This document shows, one piece after another, positions 21,062 to 33,507 of a stretch of 64,000 nt of DNA (its first letter is position 1; each line of letters begins with the position of its first letter). Source of the stretch: Ramlibacter pallidus (GTDB lineage Bacteria; Pseudomonadota; Gammaproteobacteria; Burkholderiales; Burkholderiaceae_C); NCBI RefSeq assembly GCF_015070875.1, contig NZ_JADDIV010000003.1, positions 186,001 to 250,000 of the forward strand, in the 5' to 3' direction. The notes beneath the pieces were generated by a model. That model did no database searches and was not told where the DNA came from. It saw only the letters and a program-made list of their open reading frames with translations. Both the position numbers and the translations under genes were made by a program.

Positions 21062-22197
21062 GCGGCCCGCGCGCGGCGCTGGTCGCCGGCGAGGCTTCCG
21101 GCGACCTGCTGGCCGGCCTGCTGCTGCAGGGCATGCGCCAGCGCTGGCCCGGGCTTCAGTCCACCGGGATCGGCGGGCCGCAGATGGCGCGCCAGGGCTT
21201 CCAGCCGCAATGGCCCTACGAGAAGCTGGCGGTGCGCGGCTACGTGGAGGTGCTGCGCCAGTACCGCGAGATCGTCGGCATCCGCGACCAGCTGCGCGAC
21301 CGCCTGCTGAGGGAGCGGCCCGACGTCTTCATCGGCGTCGACGCCCCCGACTTCAACCTCGGCCTGGAGGAGCAGCTGCGCAAGTCGGGCATCCCGACCG
21401 TGCATTTCGTCTGCCCTTCAATCTGGGCCTGGCGCATGAAGCGGGTGGAGAAGCTACAGCGCAGCTGCGACCACGTGCTGTGCGTCTTCCCGTTCGAGCC
21501 CGAGCTGCTGGCCAGGCACGGCGTGGCCGCCACCTACGTCGGCCATCCGCTGGCCAGCGTGATCCCGATGGAGCCCGACAAGGCCGCGGCGCGGACGGCC
21601 CTGGGCGTCCCGGCGACGGGCGAGGTCATCGCGCTCCTTCCCGGCAGCCGCGCCTCCGAGGTGGAGGCCATGGCCCCGCGTTTCCTGGCCGCGGCCGCGG
21701 TCCTGCAGCAGCAGCGGCCGGGCGCGTGGTTCGTGCTGCCCGCCCTGCCGGCGCTGCAGTCCCGCATCAGCCAGCTGGCGCGCTCCGGCCCTTCGCCCCG
21801 GCACCTGAACATCGTCACCGGCCAGTCGCACGCGGCGCTGGCGGCCTGCGACGTGGCGCTGGTCGCCAGCGGCACGGCGACGCTGGAAGCGGCCCTGTTC
21901 AAGCGGCCGATGGTGATCTCGTACCACACGCACTGGCTCACGTACCTGCTGATGAAGCCGCGGCACCTGCAGCCCTGGGTCGGGCTGCCCAACATCCTGT
22001 GCGGGGATTTCGTCGTGCCGGAGTTGCTGCAGTCCAACGCCAAACCCCGGTTGCTCGCGGGCGCTCTGCGCGATTGGCTGGACAGTCCTGCCAGAATGCG
22101 GGCGGTGCGCGAGAAGTTCGTCTCGCTGCACCACACGCTGAAGCGCGACACCGCCCAACTCGCCACCGATGCCATCGAAAAAGTCCTCGCTGCCTGA
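21058..22197 (+). CDS. lpxB: Lipid-A-disaccharide synthase
   Basis: GT19 glycosyltransferase that joins lipid X and UDP-diacylglucosamine into the lipid A disaccharide at the inner membrane surface. [14 protein letters not shown] at the N-terminus, [10 protein letters not shown] in the middle and [14 protein letters not shown] in the C-terminal nucleotide domain are diagnostic. Length 379 residues (E. coli 382). ATG overlaps lpxA stop. The 3' end overlaps rnhB by 29 bases. Confidence 0.96.
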   Translation: MSGPRAALVAGEASGDLLAGLLLQGMRQRWPGLQSTGIGGPQMARQGFQPQWPYEKLAVRGYVEVLRQYREIVGIRDQLRDRLLRERPDVFIGVDAPDFNLGLEEQLRKSGIPTVHFVCPSIWAWRMKRVEKLQRSCDHVLCVFPFEPELLARHGVAATYVGHPLASVIPMEPDKAAARTALGVPATGEVIALLPGSRASEVEAMAPRFLAAAAVLQQQRPGAWFVLPALPALQSRISQLARSGPSPRHLNIVTGQSHAALAACDVALVASGTATLEAALFKRPMVISYHTHWLTYLLMKPRHLQPWVGLPNILCGDFVVPELLQSNAKPRLLAGALRDWLDSPARMRAVREKFVSLHHTLKRDTAQLATDAIEKVLAA

Positions 22198-22879
22198 GAC
22201 GGACAGGACCATCCGGACGACCACGATCCGGACGCGCGTGGCCCGGCCGCGCCAGGTGCCGCTCGTGTTCCCCGAACCCGTCGGCCTGCATGCGGGGGTC
22301 GACGAAGCGGGCCGCGGCCCGCTCGCGGGGCCCGTGGTCGCCGCCGCCGTCATCCTGGACGACAAGAAGCGCATCCTCGGCCTGGCCGACTCCAAGGTGC
22401 TCACGCCGCTGCAGCGCGAAAAGCTGTACGACAAGATCCGCGAACGGGCGCTGTGCTGCTCGGTCGGCCTGGCGACCGTCGACGAGATCGACACGCTCAA
22501 CATCTTCCACGCCACGATGCTGGCGATGAAGCGCGCGGTGGAAGGCCTGCGCCTGAAGCCCGTCAAGGTGCTGGTCGACGGCAACCGGCTGCCGCAGCTG
22601 GGCATCCTGTCCGAGGCCATCGTGGACGGCGACGCCAAGGTCAAGTCGATCTCCGCGGCCTCCATCCTGGCGAAGGTCACGCGCGACCGCATGCTGGTGG
22701 AACTGCACGAGCAGTTCCCGCAGTACGGCTTCGCGGCGCACAAGGGGTACAGCACGCCGGAGCACCTCGAGGCCTTGCGCGTGCATGGTCCCTGCGTCCA
22801 TCACCGTCGGCATTTCGCGCCGGTGGCGGCGCAGTTCCCCGTCGCGGGCGGCGGAATGGTTGCCGTGCAGGTCCAGTGA
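22169..22879 (+). CDS. rnhB: Ribonuclease HII
   Basis: Cleaves RNA in RNA-DNA hybrids and removes single ribonucleotides from [18 protein letters not shown] gives the metal-binding Asp45 and Glu46. [16 protein letters not shown] and the later [18 protein letters not shown] are conserved. Length 236 residues, with about 35 extra basic N-terminal residues. The ATG lies 29 bases inside lpxB. A start nearer the domain is possible, but no better one with a ribosome site is seen. Confidence 0.93.
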   Translation: MPSKKSSLPETDRTIRTTTIRTRVARPRQVPLVFPEPVGLHAGVDEAGRGPLAGPVVAAAVILDDKKRILGLADSKVLTPLQREKLYDKIRERALCCSVGLATVDEIDTLNIFHATMLAMKRAVEGLRLKPVKVLVDGNRLPQLGILSEAIVDGDAKVKSISAASILAKVTRDRMLVELHEQFPQYGFAAHKGYSTPEHLEALRVHGPCVHHRRHFAPVAAQFPVAGGGMVAVQVQ

Positions 22880-23664
22880 CCTCCGCGGAACCGCAGTTCA
22901 TCACCTCGCGCGACAACGCGCTGCTGAAGGACCTGCGCCGGCTGGCGCAGGACAGCGGCGCCTATCGCAAGCAGGGACGCGCCTGGCTCGAAGGAGACCA
23001 CCTGTGCCGCGCCGCCATGCAGCGCGGCCAGCGCCCGAGCCATGCGGTGTTCCAGGCCAGCTTTTGGGATGCCTCGGGGCACGACTGGCAGGACGCCGGC
23101 GGCAAGGCGGTGGTCGTCGAGGACACGCTGTTCGCGTCGATCAGCGGGCTGGAGTCGCCGGCGCGCATGGGTTTCGTGCTGCCGCTGCCGGCGGCCGCGG
23201 TGCTCCAGCCGGACGCGCCGACGGTGGTGCTGGACGGCCTGCAGGACGCCGGCAACGTGGGCACCATCCTGCGCAGCGCCGCCGCCTTCGGCTTCCGCCA
23301 GGTCGTCGCCATCAAGGGCACCGCGGCGCTCTGGAGCCCCAAGGTCCTGCGCGCCGGCATGGGTGCGCATTTCGGGCTGGCCTTGCTGGAAGGCCTGGCG
23401 CCCGACGCGCTCGCCGCCCTTCAGGTCCCCCTGCTCGCCACCAGTTCGCACCAGGGCGATTTCCTGCACCAGGCGCAGCTGCCCTGGCCGTGCGCCTGGG
23501 TGTTCGGCCACGAGGGGCAGGGCGTCAGTGCAGCCCTGTCGGCGCGGGCGGCACGGCACCTGCGGATCGCGCAGCCCGGCGGGGAGGAATCGCTGAACGT
23601 GGCAGCGGCGGCAGCGATCTGCCTGCACGCCAGCGCGGTTGCAGGCGCCGCGCGCGCGGGCTAG
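22876..23664 (+). CDS. SpoU/TrmH family RNA methyltransferase
   Basis: S-adenosylmethionine-dependent 2'-O-ribose methyltransferase of the SPOUT class. Motif 1 is [13 protein letters not shown], motif 2 is FGHEGQGVS and motif 3 is [11 protein letters not shown], together forming the C-terminal trefoil knot. An N-terminal substrate-binding domain ([12 protein letters not shown]-like region) precedes it. Length 262 residues. The GTG start overlaps the rnhB stop (GTGA). The target, rRNA or tRNA, cannot be read from sequence alone. Confidence 0.9.
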   Translation: MTSAEPQFITSRDNALLKDLRRLAQDSGAYRKQGRAWLEGDHLCRAAMQRGQRPSHAVFQASFWDASGHDWQDAGGKAVVVEDTLFASISGLESPARMGFVLPLPAAAVLQPDAPTVVLDGLQDAGNVGTILRSAAAFGFRQVVAIKGTAALWSPKVLRAGMGAHFGLALLEGLAPDALAALQVPLLATSSHQGDFLHQAQLPWPCAWVFGHEGQGVSAALSARAARHLRIAQPGGEESLNVAAAAAICLHASAVAGAARAG

Positions 23665-24887
23665 GCAGGCTGCGCACGGGGCAGGGCCACGGTGAAGGTG
23701 GTGCCGTCGGCCGGGCTGGAGTCGACCTCCAGCCGGCCGCCGTGCGCGAGGACGATCTCGCGGCAGATGTACAGGCCCAGGCCCAGGCCGGTGGGCTCCC
23801 GCCGCTCGAGGCCGAAGGTGTTCTGCACACCCCGCTCCAGGGGCTGGAAGATGCGCTCGCGGTCCTGCGGCGGGATGGCCGCGCCGTGGTTGTGCACGGA
23901 GAAGCACACCTCGTCCGCGGTGGCCCACATCTTGACCGTGACGGCCGTCTCGCGCGAGCCGTAGAGGAATGCGTTGCCCAGGAGGTTGGACAGCAGCTGC
24001 CCGATGCGCCCCTCGTCCCAGCAGCCGTCGAACTGGCCCGAGCTCTGGAAGTCGAGCGTGCGCGCGGGAAAGCGCACCTGCGTCTCCTGCACGACCTTCG
24101 CCACCTGGGCGGCGAGGTTGCCCGGGACCCGCGTCACCGGCATGGCGCCCTGCGTCTGGGCACGCGTGAAGTCCACGGTCTGCTCGATGATGGACTTGAT
24201 GCGCGCGGCGGCGTTGGCGATGGGCGTGGCGGCTTCGCGGGTCAGCTGGCCGGAGCGCACCAGCGCTTCGGTGCTCAGCACGATGGTCCCCAGCGGGTTG
24301 CGGATGTCGTGGCCGAGGATGCCGATGAACAGTTCGGTCGACGATCGCGTGTGGCGCGTGTAGCGGCCCACGGACTCGGCGATCGACTGGTCGACGGCTT
24401 CGTTGAAGCGCGTGAGGTCCTCCAGGTCCTGCGGCGTGCTGCCTCCGCCTTCCTTGGCCCAGATCTTCAGCACGCTGGCGCGCAGCGCGCGGTACTCGGT
24501 GATCATCGCGTCGACGGCGAACCCCGCCGCCCGGCGGAAATCGGCATGCGTTTCGGCGGGCGTGCGATGGCTGTCCGCAGGCGCCTTGCCCTTGCCCTTG
24601 GCGTCCTGCTGGGCGGCCGACTGCGGTTGCCCCAGGTCGGTGGCGATGGTGCTCAGGATCTCGGCGGCGTGGTCGCGCAGGGACGCGGCGTCCAGCGCCG
24701 GGCCCTGGTGGCGCACGGTGGCCGCGAATTCGTCCCATTGGGCCAGGATCTCGGCGGCGTGGCTGCGGAGGAAATCGCCCAGGCGCGGACGCGGAGGTGG
24801 GTCGCCGGGGCCCGCATTGGCGGCCGGGAAGGCGGCGAGGCGGCGCCGGGCGGAAGACCAGGCGAGTCGCAGGGGAGGGAGTTGCAT
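23661..24887 (-). CDS. Orphan sensor histidine kinase
   Basis: Soluble histidine kinase of 408 residues; no membrane segment is visible. Residues 35-180 form a helical input domain that looks like the RsbRD N-terminal type (tentative). The dimerisation/phosphoacceptor box is GHDIRNPLG with His193. The ATPase domain has LLSNLLGNAFLYGSRE (N box) and TGLGLGLYICREIV (G box). ATG 24887 is chosen because GAGGT sits 7 bases upstream; longer in-frame starts lack one. No response regulator adjoins. It is followed by a convergent methyltransferase gene. Confidence 0.85.
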   Translation of the reverse strand: MQLPPLRLAWSSARRRLAAFPAANAGPGDPPPRPRLGDFLRSHAAEILAQWDEFAATVRHQGPALDAASLRDHAAEILSTIATDLGQPQSAAQQDAKGKGKAPADSHRTPAETHADFRRAAGFAVDAMITEYRALRASVLKIWAKEGGGSTPQDLEDLTRFNEAVDQSIAESVGRYTRHTRSSTELFIGILGHDIRNPLGTIVLSTEALVRSGQLTREAATPIANAAARIKSIIEQTVDFTRAQTQGAMPVTRVPGNLAAQVAKVVQETQVRFPARTLDFQSSGQFDGCWDEGRIGQLLSNLLGNAFLYGSRETAVTVKMWATADEVCFSVHNHGAAIPPQDRERIFQPLERGVQNTFGLERREPTGLGLGLYICREIVLAHGGRLEVDSSPADGTTFTVALPRAQPA

Positions 24888-24995
24888 GGGGGGCACCTCG
24901 CTGGCGGTGCGGATGCAGGTTGACGCGGGCTGGCGCCCATCGGCTTGAGGCACTAGGGAAGCCGAGTCAGTGGAGGCGCGAGTGTAGGCCTTTCG

Positions 24996-25018
24996 GCGGC
25001 ACCGCAGGGCGGTGCCGC
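24996..25018 (-). terminator. GC hairpin downstream of the Crp-type regulator gene
   Basis: Perfect 10-bp inverted repeat GCGGCACCGC / GCGGTGCCGC with a 3-base loop, between the regulator gene and the kinase gene. There is no T run on either strand, so termination is only a possibility. Confidence 0.4.
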
Positions 25019-25041
25019 GTGAAGCCGCGGCAAAGGCGGAC

Positions 25042-25761
25042 TCAGGTGGCCTCGATGTCCGGCAGCAGCCGGTCGTACTCCTTCTTCACGACGGCGTAGC
25101 ACTCGCAGGAGCGGCGTTCCAGCGCGGGACGGTCGAGCACGGAGATGCGGCCGCGTTCGTAGCGCACCACGCCGTCGCGCTGCAGCTGCCCGGCCGCGTC
25201 GCTGATGCTGGCGCGGCGCACGCCCAGGATGGTGGACAGCAGGTCCTGCGTCATCACCACCTCGGTGGACCGCAGGCGGTCGAGCGTCAGCAGCAGCCAG
25301 CGGCACAGCTGCTGGTCGAGCGCGTGGTGGCGGTTGCAGACGGACGTCTGCGCCATCTGCGTGATCAGCGCCTGCGTGTACCGCAGCAGCAGGTGCAGCA
25401 CGGCCCCGCCGCGGTTGAACTCTTCCATCAGCATGGCGGCGGGCAGCCGGAAGCCTTCTCCTGCCGCCTGCACCACGGCCTGGCTCGAGGTGGAGTGGCC
25501 GCCCATGAACAGCGAGATGCCCACCAGGCCCTCGTTCCCGACCACGGCGATCTCGGCCGAGGCGCCGTTCTCCATCACGTAGAGCAGCGAGACGATCGCC
25601 GTGCTGGGGAAGACCACGTGCGACGGCGTGGTGCCGGGGTCGTAGAGCACCTGGCCCAAAGCGAGCATCACCGGCTGCAGGTGCGGCGCCAGGCGTGCCC
25701 ATTCGGCGTCGCCCAGCGCGGCCAGGAGCCAGTTCTGTCGGGGGTCGGGAAGTGGCGCCAT
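25042..25761 (-). CDS. Crp/Fnr family transcriptional regulator
   Basis: 239-residue DNA-binding regulator. The N-terminal cyclic-nucleotide-binding-like beta roll runs from about residue 25 to 140 (PSHVVFPSTAIVSLLYVMENG). The C-terminal winged helix contains MTQDLLSTILGVRRASISDAAGQL, where the recognition helix is VRRASISDAA. This subfamily lacks the Fnr iron-sulfur cysteines at the N-terminus, so an oxygen-sensing role is not supported. ATG 25761 fits the fold; the frame upstream runs through the promoter region. It is divergent from the crystallin-fold gene. Confidence 0.85.
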   Translation of the reverse strand: MAPLPDPRQNWLLAALGDAEWARLAPHLQPVMLALGQVLYDPGTTPSHVVFPSTAIVSLLYVMENGASAEIAVVGNEGLVGISLFMGGHSTSSQAVVQAAGEGFRLPAAMLMEEFNRGGAVLHLLLRYTQALITQMAQTSVCNRHHALDQQLCRWLLLTLDRLRSTEVVMTQDLLSTILGVRRASISDAAGQLQRDGVVRYERGRISVLDRPALERRSCECYAVVKKEYDRLLPDIEAT

Positions 25762-25778
25762 GCGTTCGGGTGCATTCG

Positions 25779-25784
25779 AGTATA
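25779..25784 (-). promoter_or_regulatory. Candidate -10 of the Crp-type regulator gene
   Basis: TATACT on the minus strand, 18 bases before the start codon, so the leader would be about ten bases. No good -35 is visible. Confidence 0.35.
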
Positions 25785-25855
25785 GGAGTGCGTACGGTGG
25801 CGGACAGACAGCGGGCCGGGACGCGCTTACTCTGCGGCCTGAAATGAGGTCCCCC

Positions 25856-26674
25856 ATGAAAACAGCCATCGCCCTTGTCCTCGCCACCACCGCGCTTGCC
25901 TTCGGCACGCAGGCGGCCGCGCAGGTGACCTTCTACGAGAAGGACGGCTTCCAGGGCCGCAGCTACAGCACGCCGCAGCGCGTCGGCAGCCTCGAGCGTT
26001 CCGGCTTCGACAACCGCGCATCCTCCGTCGTCGTCGTCGGGCAGCGCTGGGAGGCCTGCGAGAACGACCGCTTCCAGGGCCGCTGCACCGTGCTGCGCCC
26101 CGGCCAGTACCCTTCGCTGACCGCGATGGGCCTGAACGACCGCATCTCTTCGGTCCGTCCCTTGCCCGCGAGCCGCCAGGTGGCGGAGGCGGACTACGCG
26201 CCGATGCCCGTGGTGACGCAGGATTTCCGCCGGCGCCGTGACGAGCGCCTGTTCCAGGCCGACGTGACCTCGGCCCGCGCCGTGGTCGGCACGCCGGAAC
26301 AGCGTTGCTGGATCGAGCGCGAGCAGGTCTCGCAGCAGCCCTCGTCCCAGGGCAGCCTCAACCTTCCCGGAGCGGCGGTCGGCGCCATCCTCGGCGGCAT
26401 CCTCGGCCACCAGGTCGGCGGCGGCAGCGGCCAGCAGATCGCCACGGTGGGCGGCGCCGTCGGTGGCGCGGCGCTCGGCGCGCAGGTCGGGCGCCACAAC
26501 GCACCGGCGACCGTGGCGCAGGACGTGCGCCGCTGCGACGGCAACCCCGCCCAGGCCACGCCCGGCTACTGGGACGTGACCTACCAGTTCCGCGGCCAGC
26601 AGCACCGCGTGCAGATGGCGTCCGCGCCCGGCCGCACGGTGACCGTCAACCGCAACGGCGAACCCCGCGTCTGA
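25856..26674 (+). CDS. Exported beta/gamma-crystallin and glycine-zipper protein
   Basis: Envelope protein of 272 residues, function unknown. A signal peptide ends at QAAAQ (about residue 23). Two beta/gamma-crystallin Greek-key repeats follow: VTFYEKDGFQGRSYSTP and RWEACENDRFQGRCTVLRPGQYPSL. After a linker, residues about 175-220 form a glycine-zipper two-helix segment (AAVGAILGGILGHQVGGGSGQQ), as in 17-kDa surface antigens, then a C-terminal beta part. ATG 25856 follows TGAGGT by five to six bases. It probably heads a short envelope operon with the BON lipoprotein. Confidence 0.75.
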   Translation: MKTAIALVLATTALAFGTQAAAQVTFYEKDGFQGRSYSTPQRVGSLERSGFDNRASSVVVVGQRWEACENDRFQGRCTVLRPGQYPSLTAMGLNDRISSVRPLPASRQVAEADYAPMPVVTQDFRRRRDERLFQADVTSARAVVGTPEQRCWIEREQVSQQPSSQGSLNLPGAAVGAILGGILGHQVGGGSGQQIATVGGAVGGAALGAQVGRHNAPATVAQDVRRCDGNPAQATPGYWDVTYQFRGQQHRVQMASAPGRTVTVNRNGEPRV

Positions 26675-26720
26675 ACGGGCGCGCCGCATCTTTTCTTCCA
26701 TCGACTTCGAAAGACATCCC

Positions 26721-27032
26721 ATGATCCATCGCCAACTCGCCGCCGCAGCCCTCGCTGCCTCCTTCCTGGTCCTTTCCGGCTGCGCCGTCACGCGCGGCCA
26801 GGAATCGGTCGGCGCCTATGTCGACGACACCGTCATCAGCTCCACCGTGAAGGCGCGCTTCGTCGACAACCGCGATGTCGACGCCTCCAGCATCAAGGTG
26901 GAGACACTCAATGGCGCCGTGATGCTGTCGGGCTTTGCCAAGAACAACACCGAGCGCTCCACGGCCGAAAGCATCGCCCGCAACGTCTCGGGCGTCCGCT
27001 CGGTGCGCAACGAGATCCTGGTGCGGCCGTGA
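26721..27032 (+). CDS. BON domain lipoprotein
   Basis: Small outer-envelope lipoprotein of 103 residues. The signal peptide ends in the lipobox LSGC with Cys21 as the lipidation site. Residues about 35-103 form one BON domain (DDTVISSTVKARFVDN ... VRNEILVRP), a phospholipid-binding fold also found in OsmY and DolP. It lies 46 bp after the crystallin-fold gene and overlaps the next gene by four bases (GTGA). Confidence 0.85.
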   Translation: MIHRQLAAAALAASFLVLSGCAVTRGQESVGAYVDDTVISSTVKARFVDNRDVDASSIKVETLNGAVMLSGFAKNNTERSTAESIARNVSGVRSVRNEILVRP

Positions 27033-27412
27033 ACGCGGGCCTCCAGCGCCGCTGCGGCGGCGCCCTGCTGGCCCTGGCCGCCGGGCTCTCTCCTGCCTGG
27101 GCGGCCGACCCGGGCCTGTCCCAGCCGCAGGCCACCTACGAACAGGAACGCGCGCGCTGCCTGCGCGGGCAGACGCAGCAGGACAGGGCGACTTGCCTGA
27201 AGGAAGCGGGAGCGTCCCGTGACGAAGCGCGGCGCGGCGGCCTGGCCGCCCCGCCTGGCACGGACCTCCTGCGCAACGCCACGCAGCGTTGCGAGGCGCA
27301 GCCGCCCGCCGACCGCGAGGCCTGCGTGCAGCGCATCCACGGCGCCGGCTCCACCAGCGGCAGCGTCGAGGGCGGCGGACAGATCCGGCAGACGGAAACC
27401 CCGGTCCGCTGA
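27029..27412 (+). CDS. Small exported protein of unknown function
   Basis: 127-residue protein with a signal peptide (cleavage probably after AWA, residue 25). The mature part is polar with four Cys in two CxxxxxxxxxxxC-type pairs (ARCLRGQTQQDRATCL and QRCEAQPPADREAC), which suggests two disulfide-linked helical hairpins. I do not know its function. The GTG start overlaps the stop of the BON lipoprotein gene, so the two are likely coupled and part of one envelope operon. Confidence 0.7.
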   Translation: MNAGLQRRCGGALLALAAGLSPAWAADPGLSQPQATYEQERARCLRGQTQQDRATCLKEAGASRDEARRGGLAAPPGTDLLRNATQRCEAQPPADREACVQRIHGAGSTSGSVEGGGQIRQTETPVR

Positions 27413-27431
27413 GCGCGGCCGGCACCGCCAT

Positions 27432-27452
27432 CCTCTCCCCCGCGGGGAGAGG
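27432..27452. other. GC hairpin before the carA promoter
   Basis: Perfect 9-bp inverted repeat CCTCTCCCC / GGGGAGAGG with a 3-base loop, 19 bases after the preceding gene. There is no T run. It occupies the place where the -35 of the carA promoter would lie. Confidence 0.5.
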
Positions 27453-27470
27453 GTGAATGCCTGCCCGGGC

Positions 27471-27476
27471 TATAAT
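27471..27476 (+). promoter_or_regulatory. Consensus -10 of the carAB promoter
   Basis: A perfect TATAAT lies 122 bp before the carA start. No good -35 is seen 16-18 bp upstream, which suggests that an activator or a second element is needed. The leader of about 115 bases contains no obvious terminator hairpin. Confidence 0.6.
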
Positions 27477-27597
27477 CAGCGGCTTTCCCGCAAACCCCAC
27501 GCCCGTAGCGCATCACAGCCTCTCCCCCGACAAAAGCAACATCGAGAGCTCGCTTTCGATCGCGTTCTGGGCGTGCCGTCACCATCCGGAGAACCCA

Positions 27598-28767
27598 GTG
27601 CTTTCGTCGCTTCAGGGAGCCTTCCCGCCCGCCATCCTGGCGCTCGCAGACGGCACGGTCTTTATCGGCAACTCGATCGGCGCCGCAGGCTCCACCACCG
27701 GCGAAGTCGTGTTCAACACGGCGCTCACCGGCTACCAGGAAATCCTGACCGACCCGAGCTACCGCCAGCAGATCGTCACGCTGACCTACCCCCACATCGG
27801 CAACTACGGGGTCAATGCCGAAGACGTCGAGGCGACGCAGGTCCATGCCGCCGGCCTGATCATCCGCGACCTGCCGCTAATCGCCTCCAGCTTCCGCGCC
27901 GACATGACGCTGCAGCAGTACCTGGAGCGCGAAAAGACGGTCGGCATCGCCAACATCGACACCCGCAAGCTCACCCGCATCCTGCGCAGCAAGGGGGCGC
28001 AGAACGGCTGCATCCTGGCGTTGCAGCCGGGGCAGGAGGCGACGCCGGCGATGGTCGACGAAGCCGTGGCCAAGGCGCGCGCCGTCGCTTCGATGGCGGG
28101 GCTCGACCTGGCCAAGGTCGTCTCGGTCACGCAGCCGTACGAATGGGACCAGACCGAGTGGCAGCTCGGCACCGGCTACGGCCACCTGGAGAACCCCAAG
28201 TACCACGTGGTCGCCTTCGACTACGGCGTGAAGAAGAACATCCTGCGCATGCTGGCCGAGCGCGGCTGCAAGGTCACCGTCGTGCCGGCGAAGACGCCCG
28301 CCGCCGAAGTGAGGAAGCTCCAGCCCGATGGGGTGTTCCTGTCCAACGGCCCCGGTGACCCTGAGCCCTGCGACTACGCGATCGAGGCGACCAAGGAGCT
28401 GATCGAGGCGGGCTACCCCACCTTCGGCATCTGCCTGGGCCACCAGATCATGGCGCTGGCCTCCGGCGCGAAGACCTACAAGATGCCCTTCGGCCACCAC
28501 GGCGCGAACCATCCGGTGAAGGACCTCGACTCCGGCCGCGTGAGCATCACCAGCCAGAACCACGGCTTCGCGGTGGACGAAAAGACGCTGCCCGCCAACC
28601 TGCGCGCGACCCACGTGAGCCTGTTCGACGGCACGCTGCAAGGCCTGGCCCGCACCGACAAGCCCGCGTTCTGCTTCCAGGGACATCCCGAGGCCTCTCC
28701 CGGGCCCCACGACATTGGTTATCTGTTCGACCGCTTCACGGGTCTGATGGACGAGAAGAAGAAGTAA
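27598..28767 (+). CDS. carA: Carbamoyl-phosphate synthase small (glutaminase) chain
   Basis: Hydrolyses glutamine and delivers ammonia to CarB for carbamoyl phosphate, used in pyrimidine and arginine synthesis. The C-terminal class I glutamine amidotransferase domain has the nucleophile Cys in GICLGHQ and the His in [12 protein letters not shown]. The N-terminal CPSase small domain contains [15 protein letters not shown]. Length 389 residues (E. coli 382). The GTG start at 27598 has GGAGA six bases upstream. It lies 2 bp before carB. Confidence 0.96.
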   Translation: MLSSLQGAFPPAILALADGTVFIGNSIGAAGSTTGEVVFNTALTGYQEILTDPSYRQQIVTLTYPHIGNYGVNAEDVEATQVHAAGLIIRDLPLIASSFRADMTLQQYLEREKTVGIANIDTRKLTRILRSKGAQNGCILALQPGQEATPAMVDEAVAKARAVASMAGLDLAKVVSVTQPYEWDQTEWQLGTGYGHLENPKYHVVAFDYGVKKNILRMLAERGCKVTVVPAKTPAAEVRKLQPDGVFLSNGPGDPEPCDYAIEATKELIEAGYPTFGICLGHQIMALASGAKTYKMPFGHHGANHPVKDLDSGRVSITSQNHGFAVDEKTLPANLRATHVSLFDGTLQGLARTDKPAFCFQGHPEASPGPHDIGYLFDRFTGLMDEKKK

Positions 28768-28769
28768 TC

Positions 28770-32036
<3,267 letters not shown>

Positions 32037-32045
32037 GGCCGGTTT

Positions 32046-32051
32046 TATAAT
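32046..32051 (+). promoter_or_regulatory. Consensus -10 upstream of greA
   Basis: A perfect TATAAT lies ten bases past the carB stop. The -35 is poor. A transcript starting here would run through the hairpin at 32065-32100 before reaching greA. Confidence 0.5.
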
Positions 32052-32064
32052 CGGGGCAACCCAC

Positions 32065-32100
32065 AACCGCCGGGCGGCAACGTTCGGCGGTTTGCTTTTT
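32065..32100 (+). terminator. Terminator in the carB-greA gap (greA leader)
   Basis: AACCGCCG / CGGCGGTT form an 8-bp stem with a 12-base loop, followed by TTTGCTTTTT. It can end carAB transcription. As it also lies between the greA -10 and its start codon, it may attenuate greA. Confidence 0.7.
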
Positions 32101-32117
32101 GCAGGAGACGCTTTCCC

Positions 32118-32594
32118 ATGGCCACCATCCCCATCACCACCCGCGGCGCCGAGAAGCTCAAGGCCGAACTGCACCGCCTGAAGACGGTGGACCGCCCGGG
32201 CGTGATCCAGGCGATCGCCGAGGCCCGCGCGCAGGGCGACCTGTCCGAGAACGCCGAGTACGACGCCGCCAAGGACCGCCAGGGCTTCATCGAAGGCCGC
32301 ATCCAGGAGATCGAGGGCAAGCTGGCGGCGGCGCAGATCATCGATCCGGCGAACGTCGACGCCGGTGGGCGGGTGGTCTTCGGCGCCACGGTCGAACTGG
32401 AAGAGGAAACCAGCGGCGAGAAGGTGAAGTACCAGATCGTCGGCGAGGACGAGGCCGACCTGAAGCAGGGCCTGATCAACGTTTCCAGCCCGATCGGCCG
32501 CGCGCTGATCGGCAAGGAAGAGGGCGACGTCGCGGTGGTGGAAGCGCCCGGCGGCACCAAGCGCTACGAAATCGTCGCCGTCCACTACATTTGA
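32118..32594 (+). CDS. greA: Transcription elongation factor GreA
   Basis: Binds the RNA polymerase secondary channel and stimulates cleavage of backtracked RNA. The 158-residue product has the N-terminal coiled coil with the acidic tip ([16 protein letters not shown]) and the C-terminal FKBP-like domain ([20 protein letters not shown]). Length equals E. coli GreA. ATG 32118 follows GCAGGAGA. Confidence 0.97.
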   Translation: MATIPITTRGAEKLKAELHRLKTVDRPGVIQAIAEARAQGDLSENAEYDAAKDRQGFIEGRIQEIEGKLAAAQIIDPANVDAGGRVVFGATVELEEETSGEKVKYQIVGEDEADLKQGLINVSSPIGRALIGKEEGDVAVVEAPGGTKRYEIVAVHYI

Positions 32595-32595
32595 C

Positions 32596-33024
32596 GTGGA
32601 CTGGAAGGCCCGGCTCCCGCTGCTCGCCTCCGCCCTGTGGTGGGGGAGCCTGACGGCGACCGGCTTCCTGGCCGTTCCCTTGCTGTTCGCCCACGCGGAT
32701 TCGCCCCGCATCGCCGGCAGCCTGGCCGCCCGGCTCTTCGAGGGGCAGTCGTGGCTCAGCCTGGCCTGCGCCGGCCTGCTGCTCCTGGGCGCGCGCCAGG
32801 ACGGCACCCCGCGCATGGATTGGGCGCAGGGCGCGCTGGTCTACGTGCTGCTCGGCATGCTGGGCGCCTTCCTGCAGCAGTTCGCCGTGGCGCCGCGGAT
32901 CGAGGCGCGCGAGAACCTGCAGCTGTGGCACAGCGCCGGCACGGCCCTCTATGCCGTGCAGTGGCTGTGCGCGCTGGTGGTGCTGTGGCGGGTGGGCGGG
33001 CTCAGTCGGTCCGCGTCTTCTTGA
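32596..33024 (+). CDS. DUF4149-type inner membrane protein
   Basis: 142-residue membrane protein with about four hydrophobic helices (residues 8-28, 53-64, 80-98 and 118-134). It resembles the DUF4149 family, whose role is not known. The GTG start lies directly after the greA stop, so it is probably cotranscribed with greA, as in related Burkholderiales. Its 3' end overlaps the convergent yhbY gene by 23 bases. Confidence 0.7.
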   Translation: MDWKARLPLLASALWWGSLTATGFLAVPLLFAHADSPRIAGSLAARLFEGQSWLSLACAGLLLLGARQDGTPRMDWAQGALVYVLLGMLGAFLQQFAVAPRIEARENLQLWHSAGTALYAVQWLCALVVLWRVGGLSRSASS

Positions 33025-33475
33025 CCGACTTCTGCTTGGGCTTGGACTTCTTGACCATGCCCCCCGTCGTCAGCCGCTGGTTGCCCAGCACCCGCACCCG
33101 CTTCACCTCGGGCCGCTGGCCACCGCGGCTGGAGTTCTTGACCACCTTGAACTCGCGCGGGCCCGGCTTGCGGTCCTCGTCCTCGGCCTTCACCTTCTTC
33201 GGCTTCGGCCGCCACAGGACCAGCAGTTTGCCGATGTGCTGGATCGGGGCCGCGCTCACCTTGTCGGCCAGCTCCTGGTACATGGCCTCGCGGGCCTCCC
33301 GGTCGTCGCCGAGGACGCGCACCTTGATCAGGCCGTGGGCGTTCAGGGCGGCGTCGGTTTCCTTGACGACGGCGGGCGTGAGGCCGTCGTTGCCGATCAT
33401 CACCACGGGGTCGAGGTGATGGGCTTCGGCCCGATGCGCCTTGCGCTCGGCCACACTCAATTGGATTGCTGGCAT
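33002..33475 (-). CDS. yhbY: YhbY/CRS1 family RNA-binding protein
   Basis: CRM-domain RNA-binding protein linked to 50S ribosome assembly. Residues 1-98 carry the CRM fold with [27 protein letters not shown] and the GxxG-like loop; the rest is a basic, disordered-looking tail rich in Lys and Arg. Length 157 residues, against 97 in E. coli YhbY, so the tail is an extension. It is divergent from rlmE, which is also a ribosome maturation gene. Confidence 0.9.
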   Translation of the reverse strand: MPAIQLSVAERKAHRAEAHHLDPVVMIGNDGLTPAVVKETDAALNAHGLIKVRVLGDDREAREAMYQELADKVSAAPIQHIGKLLVLWRPKPKKVKAEDEDRKPGPREFKVVKNSSRGGQRPEVKRVRVLGNQRLTTGGMVKKSKPKQKSVKKTRTD

Positions 33476-33507
33476 CCCCGTATTATCGGTTGCCGGCGCA
33501 CAGGAAC

